Source: an uncultured Anaerolineales bacterium
GTDB taxonomy: Bacteria > Chloroflexota > Anaerolineae > Anaerolineales > UBA6663
DNA length: 35,340 bases
Direction: 5' to 3'
NCBI GenBank assembly: GCA_937952305.1
Contig: CALFZO010000035.1
Location: forward strand, 1 to 35,340
Shown here one piece after another: positions 1 to 8,875 of this stretch. The translations under genes and the position numbers were made by a program. Under the pieces are notes generated by a model that saw only the letters and a list, made by a program, of their open reading frames with translations, had not been told where the DNA came from and searched no databases. Positions within the stretch are counted from its first letter, which is position 1, and the number at the start of each line of letters is the position of its first letter.

Positions 1-489
1 GCTCTCCAAGACAACTTCGGTGCGGCCATCGAACAGGTCGTGGAGTTCCGCGGCGAGACCACGGTCGTCGTCCGCGCGGACGCCAACGTCGCCGTCCTGG
101 ACTTTCTCAAGACCCGGCACGGCTTCAACTTCCTGGCCGACCTGAGCGCCTATGACGACTGGCCCGAGGAACCGCGCTTCAAGGTCGCCTACCACCTGCG
201 CAACCTGACCGGCCCGATCTGCCTGCGCGTCAAGTGCCCGGTCCCCGGCGACGACCCGCGGCTGGCCAGCGTCACCGGCGTGTACCCGGGCGCCAACTGG
301 CAGGAGCGCGAGCTGTTCGACATGTTCGGGCTGCAGATCACGGGTCATCCGGACCTGCGCCGCATCCTGATGCCCGCCGACTGGCAGGGCCACCCGCTGC
401 GCAAAGACTACCCGCTCGGCTACGAAGAAGTCCAGTTCACGTTCAACTTCGACGAGATCGACCGGAAGAAACCTTACGCGCAGGAATAA
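1..489 (+). CDS. nuoC: NADH-quinone oxidoreductase subunit C (5' end outside window)
   Basis: This is the 30-kDa subunit of the peripheral arm of complex I, which helps join the NADH-oxidising arm to the quinone site. The reading frame is open from base 1, so the gene starts upstream of the window. A GTG at 40 is in frame but lies inside conserved sequence and is not taken as the start. The family signature is clear near the C terminus: ERELFDMFGL, then GHPDLRRILMP, then GHPLRKDYPL. The gene is not fused to nuoD, unlike in enterobacteria. It is followed after 30 bp by nuoD, and nuoA and nuoB are expected just upstream. Identification is secure; only the N terminus is missing. Confidence 0.96.
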   Translation, partial: ALQDNFGAAIEQVVEFRGETTVVVRADANVAVLDFLKTRHGFNFLADLSAYDDWPEEPRFKVAYHLRNLTGPICLRVKCPVPGDDPRLASVTGVYPGANWQERELFDMFGLQITGHPDLRRILMPADWQGHPLRKDYPLGYEEVQFTFNFDEIDRKKPYAQE

Positions 490-519
490 CGCCGCGGCTG
501 GACGCGGCCGGAGACCGGC

Positions 520-1764
520 ATGAGCCAAGACCCCCTGTTTGAGGCCACCCTCGACGAACTGAAACACCTCTTCTCGCCGCGCGCGTTGACGGGCGAGACG
601 ATGGTGCTCAACATGGGCCCGCAGCACCCCAGCACCCACGGCGTGCTGCGCCTGATCGTGGAACTGGACGGCGAGATCATCGTCAACGCCGTGCCCGATA
701 TCGGTTTTCTGCACACCGGCATCGAAAAAAACATGGAGGCCAAGACCTTCACCAAGGCCTTGGTGATGACCGACCGCCTGGACTACCTCAACAACCTGGG
801 CAACAACCTGGCCTACTGCCTGGCGGTGGAGCGCCTGATGGGGGTGGAGGTGCCCGAGCGCGCCCAGGTGCTGCGCGTGATCCTGGCCGAGCTGCAGCGC
901 CTGGCCTCGCACCTGGTCTGGCTGGGCACGCACGCCAACGACATCGCCGCCCAGTCGATGCTGTTCTACTGCGTGCGCGAGCGCGAGTACATTCTCAACA
1001 TCTTCGAGAGCATCGCCGGCCAGCGCATGATGACGTCGTTTATCCGGCCGGGCGGCCTGTGGCGCGACGTGACCCCCGGCTTCGAGGACGCCGTGCGCGC
1101 CTTCCTGGAGTATCTGCCGCCGCGCCTGGCCGATTACGAGGCCCTGCTCAAGAACAACCCGATCTGGCTGGACCGCACCAAGGGCGTCGGCGTCATCGAC
1201 GGCGAGACGGCCGTGGCCTGGGGGCTGACCGGCGGCTCGCTGCGCGGCTCCGGCGTCAACTGGGACATCCGCAAAGCGCTGCCCTACAGCGGCTACGAGG
1301 ACTACGAGTTCGACGTGCCGCTGGGTGAGAACGGTGACGTCTACGACCGCTACTGGGTGCGCATGCAGGAGTTCTACCAGTCGCTGCGCATCCTGCACCA
1401 GGCGCTGGCCAAGCTCAAGAAGATCGGCCCGGGGCCGGTGCTGACGGCCGACCGCAAGGTGGCGCCGCCGCCGCGCTCCGAGCTGGGCACCAGCATGGAG
1501 GCCCTGATCCACCACTTCAAGCTGTGGACGGAGGGCTTCGCGGCGCCCAAGGGCGAGGTCTACGTGCCGACCGAGTCGCCGCGCGGCGAGCTGGGTTTCT
1601 ACCTGGTGGGCAACGGCGGGCCCAAGCCGCATCGCGCGCATGTGCGCACGCCGTCCTTCATCAACCTGCAGGCCACGCCGCTCATGGTGAAGGACCACTA
1701 CATCGCCGACGTGATCGCCGTGATCGGCAGCATCGACATCGTGCTGGGCGACATCGACCGCTGA
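520..1764 (+). CDS. nuoD: NADH-quinone oxidoreductase subunit D (49-kDa subunit)
   Basis: The 49-kDa subunit forms the quinone-binding pocket with NuoB and descends from the large subunit of NiFe hydrogenases. The protein is 414 residues, close to the family norm. The signature GPQHPSTHGV is at residues 33-42, and the protein ends in the typical IDIVLGDIDR. The nickel-binding cysteines of hydrogenases are absent, as expected for complex I. The ATG at 520 has a GGAG at 510-513 with six bases of spacing, which supports this start. It lies between nuoC and nuoE in the same operon. Confidence 0.97.
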   Translation: MSQDPLFEATLDELKHLFSPRALTGETMVLNMGPQHPSTHGVLRLIVELDGEIIVNAVPDIGFLHTGIEKNMEAKTFTKALVMTDRLDYLNNLGNNLAYCLAVERLMGVEVPERAQVLRVILAELQRLASHLVWLGTHANDIAAQSMLFYCVREREYILNIFESIAGQRMMTSFIRPGGLWRDVTPGFEDAVRAFLEYLPPRLADYEALLKNNPIWLDRTKGVGVIDGETAVAWGLTGGSLRGSGVNWDIRKALPYSGYEDYEFDVPLGENGDVYDRYWVRMQEFYQSLRILHQALAKLKKIGPGPVLTADRKVAPPPRSELGTSMEALIHHFKLWTEGFAAPKGEVYVPTESPRGELGFYLVGNGGPKPHRAHVRTPSFINLQATPLMVKDHYIADVIAVIGSIDIVLGDIDR

Positions 1765-1787
1765 CGCCCGCTGGACGGAGGCCCTAA

Positions 1788-2294
1788 GTGCTGGCTGAGA
1801 AGTACGCCGACGAGATCCAGAAGATCCTGAGCCGCTATCCGCCCGAGTGGAAACGCTCGGCCGTGATGCCGCTGCTGCACCTGGCGCAGCGGGAATATGG
1901 GCAGGTGACCCCGCCCGTCCTGGCCGAGGTGGGCGCGCTGTGCGGCCTGGAGCCGACCCAGGTGGCCGGGGTGGTGGGCTTCTACTCGCTCTACCATGAC
2001 CATCCGGCCGGCCGGCGCCGCGTGCAGATCTGCACCGATCTGCCCTGTGCGCTGCGCGGTGCCGAGCGCTTCGGCCAGGAGTTGTGCCAGAAGCTCGGCG
2101 TGGGCTGGGACGAGACCACGGCCGACGGCGAGTTCACGGTCGAACACGTCATGTGCGTGGGCGCCTGCGACAAGGCCCCGGTTTTTCAGATCCAGGATGA
2201 GACGGGTATCCACTTTCACGAGAGCCCGGCGCCGGATCAGCCGCTGACGGTGGAGCAGGCGCTGGAAAGCCTCAACCGCCTCAAAGCCCAGTGA
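1788..2294 (+). CDS. nuoE: NADH-quinone oxidoreductase subunit E (24-kDa, thioredoxin-like [2Fe-2S])
   Basis: NuoE carries the N1a [2Fe-2S] cluster of the NADH-dehydrogenase module and packs against NuoF. The 168-residue protein has an N-terminal helical part and a thioredoxin-like ferredoxin domain. The four cluster ligands are visible as CTDLPC (C82, C87) and CVGAC (C123, C127), the family spacing. The start is GTG at 1788, six bases after a GGAGG at 1777-1781. With nuoF and nuoG present, it shows that this complex I can accept electrons directly from NADH, unlike the 11-subunit versions that lack this module. Confidence 0.96.
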   Translation: MLAEKYADEIQKILSRYPPEWKRSAVMPLLHLAQREYGQVTPPVLAEVGALCGLEPTQVAGVVGFYSLYHDHPAGRRRVQICTDLPCALRGAERFGQELCQKLGVGWDETTADGEFTVEHVMCVGACDKAPVFQIQDETGIHFHESPAPDQPLTVEQALESLNRLKAQ

Positions 2295-2355
2295 GGCTCA
2301 GCCGCCGCTGACCAACGCCCGGCCCTGATCATCACTTGCTGACGGCTAACCAGGT

Positions 2356-3696
2356 ATGGACCACATTCTGCTCCGGCACCGCGACATCCCCGACATCCAC
2401 CAGCTCGACGTCTATCTGCGGCACGGCGGCTTCGAGGCCTTCCGCAAGGCCGTCACCACCCTGACGCCGGCGCAGGTCATCGACGAGGTCAAGGCGTCCG
2501 GCCTGCGCGGCCGCGGCGGCGCCGGCTTCCCGACCGGCCTGAAGTGGAGCTTCCTGACCAAGGGCGTCTACCCGCGCTACGTCGTGGTCAACACCGACGA
2601 GTCCGAGCCGGGGACGTTCAAAGACCGCGAGATCATCGAGCGCAACCCCTTCCAGTTCATCGAGGGCGCGCTGATCTGCGCCTACGCGGCCGAGGCCAAC
2701 ACGGTCTACAACTACATCCGCGGCGAATACTGGGATGCGGCCGCCTGGCTGGACGAGTGCCTGGCCGCAGCCCGCGCGCGCGGGTTCATCGGCCCGAACG
2801 TCTTCGGCAGCGCCTACTCGGTGGAGTTCCACAACCACCTGGGCGCCGGCGCTTACATCTGCGGCGAGGAGAGCGCGCTGCTGGAATCGATCGAGGGCAA
2901 GCTTGGCCAGCCGCGTCTCAAGCCGCCGTTCCCGGCCGACAAGGGCCTGTACGGCAAGCCGACGGTGGTCAACAACACGGAAACGCTCACCAACGTGCCC
3001 TACATCCTGCAGCACGGCGCCGCCGCCTACAAGCAGTTCGGCACCGAGAAGAGCCCGGGCCGCAAGGTCTTCTCCCTGTCCGGGAACGTCAACCGGCCCG
3101 GCAATTACGAGCTGCCGCTGGGCGTGACCCTGCGCGAGCTGATCTACACCCACGGCGGCGGCGTGCCCGGCGACAAGAAGGTGAAGGCCGTCATGCTGGC
3201 CGGCGCCTCGTCCAGCGTCCTGGCCGTCACCGACGACATCCTGGACACGGCCTTGGATTACGAGGCGGTGGCCGCCAAGGGCGCCATGCTCGGCTCGGCG
3301 TCCGTGATCGTGCTGGACGAGAGCGTGGACCTGGCCTGGGTGGCGCTCAAGACCACGCGCTTCTTCAAGCACGAGTCGTGCGGCAAGTGCACGCCCTGCC
3401 GCGAGGGCACCTACTGGATGCTCAACATCCTGGAGCGCGTGAACCGCGGCGAGGCCGTCAAGGCCGACGTGGACCTGCTGCACAACGTGGCCTCCCAGAT
3501 CCAGAACAAGTGCCTGTGCCCGCTGGGCGAGTTCTCGGTGACGCCGGTGCTCTCCAGCCTGAAGGCCTTCCGCGCCGACTTCGACGCGCACGCCAAGGAC
3601 GCCGCTCCCAAGCCGGCGCCCAAGCCCGCGGCGGCCAAACCCGCGGCGGCCAAGTCGGCGCCCGCCAAGGCGGCGCCCGCTCCCGCCGGTGACTAG
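2356..3696 (+). CDS. nuoF: NADH-quinone oxidoreductase subunit F (NADH/FMN-binding)
   Basis: NuoF is the catalytic NADH dehydrogenase subunit: it binds NADH and FMN and passes electrons to its N3 [4Fe-4S] cluster. The glycine-rich nucleotide/FMN region RGRGGAGFPTGLKW is at residues 51-64 and GAGAYICGEES at 163-173. Cluster ligands are C342, C345 and C348 (CGKCTPCREG) and C388. The 446-residue protein is longer than usual because of a tail from about residue 413 made almost only of Ala, Pro and Lys with some Ser, resembling a flexible linker. The ribosome-binding site is weak (AGGT at 2352-2355). It lies 61 bp after nuoE and 12 bp before nuoG. Confidence 0.97.
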   Translation: MDHILLRHRDIPDIHQLDVYLRHGGFEAFRKAVTTLTPAQVIDEVKASGLRGRGGAGFPTGLKWSFLTKGVYPRYVVVNTDESEPGTFKDREIIERNPFQFIEGALICAYAAEANTVYNYIRGEYWDAAAWLDECLAAARARGFIGPNVFGSAYSVEFHNHLGAGAYICGEESALLESIEGKLGQPRLKPPFPADKGLYGKPTVVNNTETLTNVPYILQHGAAAYKQFGTEKSPGRKVFSLSGNVNRPGNYELPLGVTLRELIYTHGGGVPGDKKVKAVMLAGASSSVLAVTDDILDTALDYEAVAAKGAMLGSASVIVLDESVDLAWVALKTTRFFKHESCGKCTPCREGTYWMLNILERVNRGEAVKADVDLLHNVASQIQNKCLCPLGEFSVTPVLSSLKAFRADFDAHAKDAAPKPAPKPAAAKPAAAKSAPAKAAPAPAGD

Positions 3697-3708
3697 AGAC
3701 GAGCAACT

Positions 3709-6195
3709 ATGGCAGACCTGGTGACCCTGACGATCGACGGCGTGAAAGTGTCCGTGCCCAAGGGCACGCTGATCGTGGATGCCGCCAAGCGCATCGACAA
3801 CGACATCCCCGTCTTCTGTTACCACCCCAAGCTCAAGCCGGTGGGCATGTGCCGCATGTGCCTGGTGGAAGTCGGGCGCGTGCAGCGCGACCGGGCCAGC
3901 GGCCAGATCCTGGCCGACGAGACCGGCCAGCCCAAGGTGGCCTTTGGCCCCAAGCTGGAGACGGCCTGCACCACGCCGGTGGAAGACGGCATGGTCGTCG
4001 TCGGCGCCAGCGCCAAGGTCACGGACGCGCGCGACGACGTCATCGAGTTCATCCTGACCTCGCACCCGCTGGATTGTCCGATCTGCGACAAGGGCGGCGA
4101 ATGCCCGCTGCAGAACCTGACCATGCGCCATGGGCCGGGCACCAGCCGCTTCCTTTTCGGCGAGAAGATGCACTTCGAGAAGCATGTGCCGCTCGGGAAG
4201 CCGGACGAGGCCCTGATCTACCTGGACCGCGAGCGCTGCATCCAGTGCGCGCGCTGCACGCGCTTCAGCGATGAGGTGGCCGACGACCACGTGCTCGGCT
4301 TCTACGAGCGCGGCCGCCGGCTGGAGATCGCCACCTTCTCCGACCCAGGCTTTGACTCCAAGTTCTCGGGCAACACCACCGATATCTGCCCGGTCGGCGC
4401 CCTGACCACGGCCGATTTCCGCTTCGGCGCCCGGCCATGGGAGCTGACGCCGGCCGCCTCGCTGTGTCCCCACTGCCCGGTCGGCTGCAACGTCACTTTC
4501 AGCACCCGGCGCGAGGCGAAGTCCGGCGGCCAGCCGGTCATCAAGCGCATCCTGCCGCGCCAGAACGAGGCCGTCAACGAGATCTGGCTGTGTGATAAGG
4601 GCCGCTTCGGCCACCACTTTGCCGAGAGCCCGGACCGCCTCAAGACGCCGCTGGTGCGCCGGGATGGCGCGCTCGTGGAAGCCAGCTGGGACGAGGCGCT
4701 GGCGCTCGCCGCCGAGAAGTTGAATGCGGCCGGCGCGGGCGTGGCGGCGCTGCTGGGCGGCCAGCTGAGCAACGAAGACCTGTTCGCCGTGAAGACGGTG
4801 GTGGACGGCCTGGGCGGCCGTTCGGCGGTCTATGGGACCATGGGCGGCGGCGAGGCGGTGCGGCTCGTCGGCGTCGGCGCGGGCACCAACTTCGGGGCGC
4901 TGGGCGCCGGCACGGCCATCCTCGTCATCGCGTCCGACCTGGAAGAAGAAGCGCCGCTGTGGTGGCTGCGCGTCAAGCAGGCGGCCGAACGCGGCGCCAC
5001 CCTGATCGTGGCCAACGCCCGGCCCACCAAGCTGGACCGCTATGCGCGCCACAAGGTGCGCTACACCTACGGCCATGAAGTGGCGGCCGTGCTCGGCATG
5101 CTGGTGGCGGGCTCCAACGACTACGCCGAGACCTTCGCCAAAGCCGAGAACGCCGTGGTCCTGTTCGGCCAGGAGGGCCTGGACCCGGCCGGCTCGGCGG
5201 CCCTGGCGCAGGCCTGCGCCAATCTGCTGATCGCCACCAACCACTACGGCCGGCCCAACAACGGCCTGGTGGGCGTCTGGCCGCAGGCCAACACGATGGG
5301 CGCCTGGGAGCTGGGGCTGCCGGCGCGCGATCCGCGCCAGCCGCTGCCCGGCGTGACGGCCACCTGGATCGCGGCCGCCGACCCGGTGGGCGACGGCCGG
5401 GTGAGCGCCGCTGACCTGCGCGCGGCCGGCTTTGTGCTGGTGCAGGAGCTGTTCCTGACCGAGACGGCCAAGGCCGCGGACGTGGTGCTGCCCGCTACGG
5501 CCTGGGCCGAGCGCGATGGCACGTACACCAACGGCGAACGGCGCGTGCAGCGCTTCTACCCGGCCGTGCCGGCCAAGGGGCGCCCGGATTTCCAGATCGC
5601 GGCCGACCTGGGCGCGCGCCTGGGCGTGACGCTGCCGCGCTTCGCGTCGCAGCTCTTCCTCGAGATCGCCAAGGCCGTCCCGGCCTTCGCCGGTTTAAGC
5701 TACACCGACCTCGCCCGGGTGGAGCCGCAGTTCCCGGACGTGGGCGGGCGTGACCAGTACTATGGCGGCGCGTCTTACACCAACGAGCAGGGCCTGGGCG
5801 TGCAGCTCAAGTCCGGCGCGGAGCGCGGCGCCGCCGTGGCCGCGCATCCGGTGGACGTGCCACACGCTGGCCCGGCCACGCTGACGCTGGTGCCAACGAC
5901 GCTGTTGTACGACCGCGGCACGACCCTGGCGCCGACGCGGCTGCTGGCGCCGCGCACTCCGGCCGCGCACGTGGTGCTGAGCGCCGCCGACGCGGCCCGC
6001 CTGGGCGTCGCCGACGGCGATACCGTGAGCGTGGCCGTGGACGGCGCGGCCGTCACGGTGACGGCGCGGGTGGACAGCCACGCGCCGGAAGGGTTTGTGC
6101 GGATGCCGCGCAGCCTGGGCGCCGTCACGCCGCCCGGCCCGATGGCGGTGACCGTGCAGAAAATCGCCGCGACCGAGCGGGTCGCCGTTCGCTGA
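3709..6195 (+). CDS. nuoG: NADH-quinone oxidoreductase subunit G (75-kDa iron-sulfur subunit)
   Basis: NuoG carries several clusters of the electron wire in the peripheral arm. In the 828-residue protein the ligands can be read in order: [2Fe-2S] N1b C37, C48, C51, C87; the His-Cys3 cluster H119, C123, C126, C132; a [4Fe-4S] cluster C177, C180, C183, C227; and an extra Cys set C253, C256, C260, C295 (spacing 2, 3, 34). That last set corresponds to the off-path N7 cluster found in only some bacteria. A degenerate molybdopterin-oxidoreductase-like domain follows from about residue 300 to the end. The gene starts 12 bp after nuoF and stops 15 bp before nuoH. Confidence 0.96.
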   Translation: MADLVTLTIDGVKVSVPKGTLIVDAAKRIDNDIPVFCYHPKLKPVGMCRMCLVEVGRVQRDRASGQILADETGQPKVAFGPKLETACTTPVEDGMVVVGASAKVTDARDDVIEFILTSHPLDCPICDKGGECPLQNLTMRHGPGTSRFLFGEKMHFEKHVPLGKPDEALIYLDRERCIQCARCTRFSDEVADDHVLGFYERGRRLEIATFSDPGFDSKFSGNTTDICPVGALTTADFRFGARPWELTPAASLCPHCPVGCNVTFSTRREAKSGGQPVIKRILPRQNEAVNEIWLCDKGRFGHHFAESPDRLKTPLVRRDGALVEASWDEALALAAEKLNAAGAGVAALLGGQLSNEDLFAVKTVVDGLGGRSAVYGTMGGGEAVRLVGVGAGTNFGALGAGTAILVIASDLEEEAPLWWLRVKQAAERGATLIVANARPTKLDRYARHKVRYTYGHEVAAVLGMLVAGSNDYAETFAKAENAVVLFGQEGLDPAGSAALAQACANLLIATNHYGRPNNGLVGVWPQANTMGAWELGLPARDPRQPLPGVTATWIAAADPVGDGRVSAADLRAAGFVLVQELFLTETAKAADVVLPATAWAERDGTYTNGERRVQRFYPAVPAKGRPDFQIAADLGARLGVTLPRFASQLFLEIAKAVPAFAGLSYTDLARVEPQFPDVGGRDQYYGGASYTNEQGLGVQLKSGAERGAAVAAHPVDVPHAGPATLTLVPTTLLYDRGTTLAPTRLLAPRTPAAHVVLSAADAARLGVADGDTVSVAVDGAAVTVTARVDSHAPEGFVRMPRSLGAVTPPGPMAVTVQKIAATERVAVR

Positions 6196-6210
6196 GCACA
6201 GGGTAACGCT

Positions 6211-7368
6211 ATGGATATCGCCTGGTATCGCTGGGTCGAGTGGCTGGTCAAGGCCATCATCAGCACGGTCGTGCTGCTGGCGGGCTTCGCCTACATGACC
6301 TGGGCTGAACGCAAGGTGTCGGCGCTGGTGCAGACGCGCATTGGCCCCAACCGGCTCGGACCGTTCGGCCTGCTCCAGCCCGTGGCCGACGGCATCAAGC
6401 TGATCTTCAAGGAAGAGCTGATCCCGGCCGGCGCCAACAAAGCGATCTTCCTGCTGGCGCCCATCATCACGGTGGTGCCGGCGCTGATCGTGCTGGCGGT
6501 GGTGCCGTGGGGGCCGCCGGTGGCCAACTTCTACGGGCCGGGCGAGGACCTGCCCCTGGGCATCGCCGACCTGAACGTCGGCATGATGTATATCCTGTCG
6601 GTGACCTCCATCGCCATTTACGGCGTCACGCTGGGCGGCTGGGCGTCGTCCAACAAGTACGCCACGCTGGGCGGCCTGCGCTCGTCGGCGCAGATGGTCA
6701 GTTACGAGCTGGCGTTGGGCCTGGCCGTAGTGGGGCCGTTGATGCTGGCCGGCTCGATGAGCATGCTGGACATCGTGGACGCGCAGAGTTTCGCGCCGGG
6801 CCAGTGGCCGTGGTTTGTCGTCATTCAGCCGCTGGCGGCCCTGATCTTCTATATCGCCGGGCTGGCCGAGGTCAACCGCGCGCCGTTCGACATGCCGGAA
6901 GCGGAGCAGGAGCTGACGGCCGGCTACCACACCGAGTATTCGGGCATGAAGTTCGCGCTCTTCTTCATGGCCGAGTACATCAAGATGATCGGCGTCAGCG
7001 CCATCTTCGCCACGCTCTTCCTGGGCGGCTGGCAGGGGCCGTTCGTCTACCAGGTGCCGTGGCTGGGCATCGTCTACTTCTGGGGCAAGGTCATCCTCTC
7101 GCTGGTCTTCATGATCTGGACGCGTTCCACGCTGCCGCGCCTGCGCTATGACCGGCTGATGGCCTTCGGCTGGAAGGTGCTGCTGCCGGCGGCGCTGGTC
7201 AACGTCATGGTCACGGCGGCGGCTTTGCTCGGCGACGCCGTGGTCCTGGGGGCGGTGTTGAGCGTGTTGGGAGTCGTGGTCGTCGGCGTGATCTTCTTCG
7301 CCTTCGCGCGGCGGCGCCAGCCGGCCCGGCGTCCGCGCCCGGCGGCGTCCGAGGCCACCGGGCCGTAG
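6211..7368 (+). CDS. nuoH: NADH-quinone oxidoreductase subunit H
   Basis: NuoH is the membrane subunit that forms the entry of the quinone channel and links the redox arm to the proton-pumping arm. The 385-residue protein is strongly hydrophobic. Family signatures are visible: WAERKVSALVQTRIGPNR near residues 31-48, FGLLQPVADGIKL at about 52-64, and the acidic loop motif EVNRAPFDMPEAEQEL in the middle. The C terminus ends in a short Arg/Pro-rich extension after the last helix. An AGGG lies eight bases before the ATG. It sits between nuoG and nuoI. Confidence 0.97.
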   Translation: MDIAWYRWVEWLVKAIISTVVLLAGFAYMTWAERKVSALVQTRIGPNRLGPFGLLQPVADGIKLIFKEELIPAGANKAIFLLAPIITVVPALIVLAVVPWGPPVANFYGPGEDLPLGIADLNVGMMYILSVTSIAIYGVTLGGWASSNKYATLGGLRSSAQMVSYELALGLAVVGPLMLAGSMSMLDIVDAQSFAPGQWPWFVVIQPLAALIFYIAGLAEVNRAPFDMPEAEQELTAGYHTEYSGMKFALFFMAEYIKMIGVSAIFATLFLGGWQGPFVYQVPWLGIVYFWGKVILSLVFMIWTRSTLPRLRYDRLMAFGWKVLLPAALVNVMVTAAALLGDAVVLGAVLSVLGVVVVGVIFFAFARRRQPARRPRPAASEATGP

Positions 7369-7375
7369 GTAAGAT

Positions 7376-7395
7376 CCGGCCCGCGGCCGGGCCGG
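7376..7395 (+). other. intercistronic hairpin between nuoH and nuoI
   Basis: A 7-bp G/C stem (7376-7382 with 7389-7395) with a six-base loop lies directly before the GGAGGGAG ribosome-binding site of nuoI and overlaps its first bases. It could modulate ribosome access or mRNA stability. The structure is read from the sequence; any function is inferred. Confidence 0.4.
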
Positions 7396-7407
7396 AGGGA
7401 GAAAGCG

Positions 7408-7908
7408 ATGTTTTCCGAGATCATCAAAGGGTATGTGACGACGGGCAAGTACGCGTTCGAGCCGCGGGTGACCACGGAGTACCCGGACGCCAAGCGGCCG
7501 GTGGCGCCGCGCTTCAAGGGCCGCCACGAGCTCAAACGCTATGCCAACGGCCTGGAGAAGTGCATCGGCTGCGCGCTGTGCGCGGCGGCCTGCCCGGCCG
7601 ACGCCATCTTCGTGGAGGCCTCCGAGAACACGGACGAGCAGCGCTTCTCGCCCGGCGAGCGCTACGCCAGCACCTACGAGATCAACCTGCTGCGCTGCAT
7701 TTTCTGCGGCTTCTGTGAGGACGCCTGCCCGACCGAGGCGATCGTGCTGGAGAGCCAGTACGAGCTGGCCTATTACGACCGCCGCTCGTCGATCATCACC
7801 AAGGAGCAGCTGCTGGTGACGGTGCCGGCCGGCGGCCAGCCGACGCCGCAGCAGGTGGAGCCCGGCCGGTTCACCCGCGCCGTGCCGGAGATGAAGGACC
7901 CCGACTAG
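7408..7908 (+). CDS. nuoI: NADH-quinone oxidoreductase subunit I (2x[4Fe-4S] ferredoxin)
   Basis: NuoI holds clusters N6a and N6b, which pass electrons toward NuoB and the quinone. Two ferredoxin motifs are present in the 166-residue protein: C52, C55, C58, C62 (CIGCALCAAAC) and C97, C100, C103, C107 (CIFCGFCEDAC), each followed by Pro. The start ATG at 7408 is preceded by a strong GGAGGGAG. A short G/C-rich hairpin lies between nuoH and this gene. The length and motif layout are normal for the family. Confidence 0.97.
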   Translation: MFSEIIKGYVTTGKYAFEPRVTTEYPDAKRPVAPRFKGRHELKRYANGLEKCIGCALCAAACPADAIFVEASENTDEQRFSPGERYASTYEINLLRCIFCGFCEDACPTEAIVLESQYELAYYDRRSSIITKEQLLVTVPAGGQPTPQQVEPGRFTRAVPEMKDPD

Positions 7909-7913
7909 AGCCG

Positions 7914-7946
7914 GCGCCAGCCGGGGCCGAGGCCAGCGGCTGGCGC
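7914..7946 (+). other. intercistronic hairpin between nuoI and nuoJ
   Basis: Two perfectly complementary 9-base arms (7914-7922 and 7938-7946) separated by 15 bases fill most of the gap between nuoI and nuoJ and end just before the GGAG of nuoJ. No T-run follows, so it is not an intrinsic terminator. It may be an mRNA stability or processing element; the function is inferred. Confidence 0.45.
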
Positions 7947-7959
7947 TTGGAGAGCGCGC

Positions 7960-8490
7960 ATGACCATTGAACTCGTCCTGTTCTTCCTGCTGGCCGTGGT
8001 CGCCATCGGTGCGGCCGTGGGGATGCTGCTCAGCAAGAATGCCGTGCACTCGGCCCTGTTTTTGGTGCTCAATTTCGCGACGGTGGCCTTCTTTTTCCTG
8101 TTCCTGGGAGCGCCGTTCATCGCCATGGTGCAAGTGACGGTGTACGCCGGCGCCATCATGGTGCTGTTCTTGTTCGTCATCATGCTGCTGGGAGCCGAGC
8201 AGCTGCGCCAGCCAAGCACCGTCCTGCCCTGGCAGCCGCCGCTGACCGTCTTCCTGGCCGTGGTCTTCGTGGGCGCGGCCTGGCTGTACTTCGCCAACGC
8301 CGGCCCGGGCAGCCTGGCGGCCCCGCCGCCGTTCGCGACGGCCGAGGCGGCCGGCGCCTTCGGCAGCCCGCAAGCGGTCGGCCAGACCTTGTTCCAGACC
8401 TACGTCCTGCCGTTTGAAATCACGTCCTTCCTGCTGCTGATCGGCATGATCGGGGCCGTGGTGCTGACGCGGGACGACAAGAAGAGATAA
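7960..8490 (+). CDS. nuoJ: NADH-quinone oxidoreductase subunit J
   Basis: NuoJ is a small membrane subunit next to NuoK and NuoA whose third helix takes part in the conformational coupling of complex I. The 176-residue protein shows about five hydrophobic helices. A conserved stretch near residues 55-75 (MVQVTVYAGAIMVLFLFVIM) corresponds to the functionally important third helix. It ends with a short charged tail (DDKKR). The ATG at 7960 follows a GGAGAG. It lies between nuoI and nuoK. Confidence 0.95.
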   Translation: MTIELVLFFLLAVVAIGAAVGMLLSKNAVHSALFLVLNFATVAFFFLFLGAPFIAMVQVTVYAGAIMVLFLFVIMLLGAEQLRQPSTVLPWQPPLTVFLAVVFVGAAWLYFANAGPGSLAAPPPFATAEAAGAFGSPQAVGQTLFQTYVLPFEITSFLLLIGMIGAVVLTRDDKKR

Positions 8491-8564
8491 CGTCAAGGTC
8501 CGGTCTCCAGGCTCAGTCCTTGAGGTTGGAGATCAGGGACTGGCAACCCGAGGCGAGAACGATC

Positions 8565-8867
8565 ATGATCCCAACCAGTTATTACCTAGCCCTGTCCGCC
8601 GTCCTGTTCGCCATCGGCGTCACCGGGGTGCTGACGCGGCGCAACGCCATCATCGTCTTCATGTCGGTGGAGTTGATGCTGAACTCGGCCAACCTGACCT
8701 TCGTGGCCTTCGCGCGCCAGTTCATGGACCTCTCCGGCCAGGTCTTCGTCTTCTTCGTCATGGTCGTGGCGGCGGCCGAAGTGGCGGTGGGGCTGGCCCT
8801 GATCGTGGCCATCTTCCGCTCCAAGCAGAGCATCAGCCTGGATGAGCTGAACCAGCTCAAGGGATAA
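8565..8867 (+). CDS. nuoK: NADH-quinone oxidoreductase subunit K
   Basis: NuoK is a three-helix, MrpC-like subunit of the membrane arm that carries part of the proton path. The frame is open further upstream, to 8520, but the ATG at 8565 gives a 100-residue protein of normal length. It also places the two essential glutamates at E36 (in VELMLN) and E72 (in AAAEVAV), the same numbers as in E. coli NuoK. Residues translated upstream of this ATG are hydrophilic and unlike the family, so 8565 is chosen. nuoL begins eight bases after the stop. Confidence 0.95.
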   Translation: MIPTSYYLALSAVLFAIGVTGVLTRRNAIIVFMSVELMLNSANLTFVAFARQFMDLSGQVFVFFVMVVAAAEVAVGLALIVAIFRSKQSISLDELNQLKG

Positions 8868-8875
8868 GGCGGCCC

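Noticed and set aside
2332..5244. 970-codon open frame on the minus strand across nuoF and nuoG
   Set aside because: It lies opposite two unmistakable genes. High GC makes long antisense open frames common, and the translation is a low-complexity His/Arg/Gln-rich string with no family pattern.
5695..8496. 933-codon open frame on the minus strand across nuoG to nuoJ
   Set aside because: It is antisense shadow of the nuo genes, rich in Arg, His, Gln and Asp, with no recognisable domain.
8520..8564. longer NuoK start
   Set aside because: The ATG at 8565 gives the standard 100 residues and puts the two essential glutamates at positions 36 and 72.
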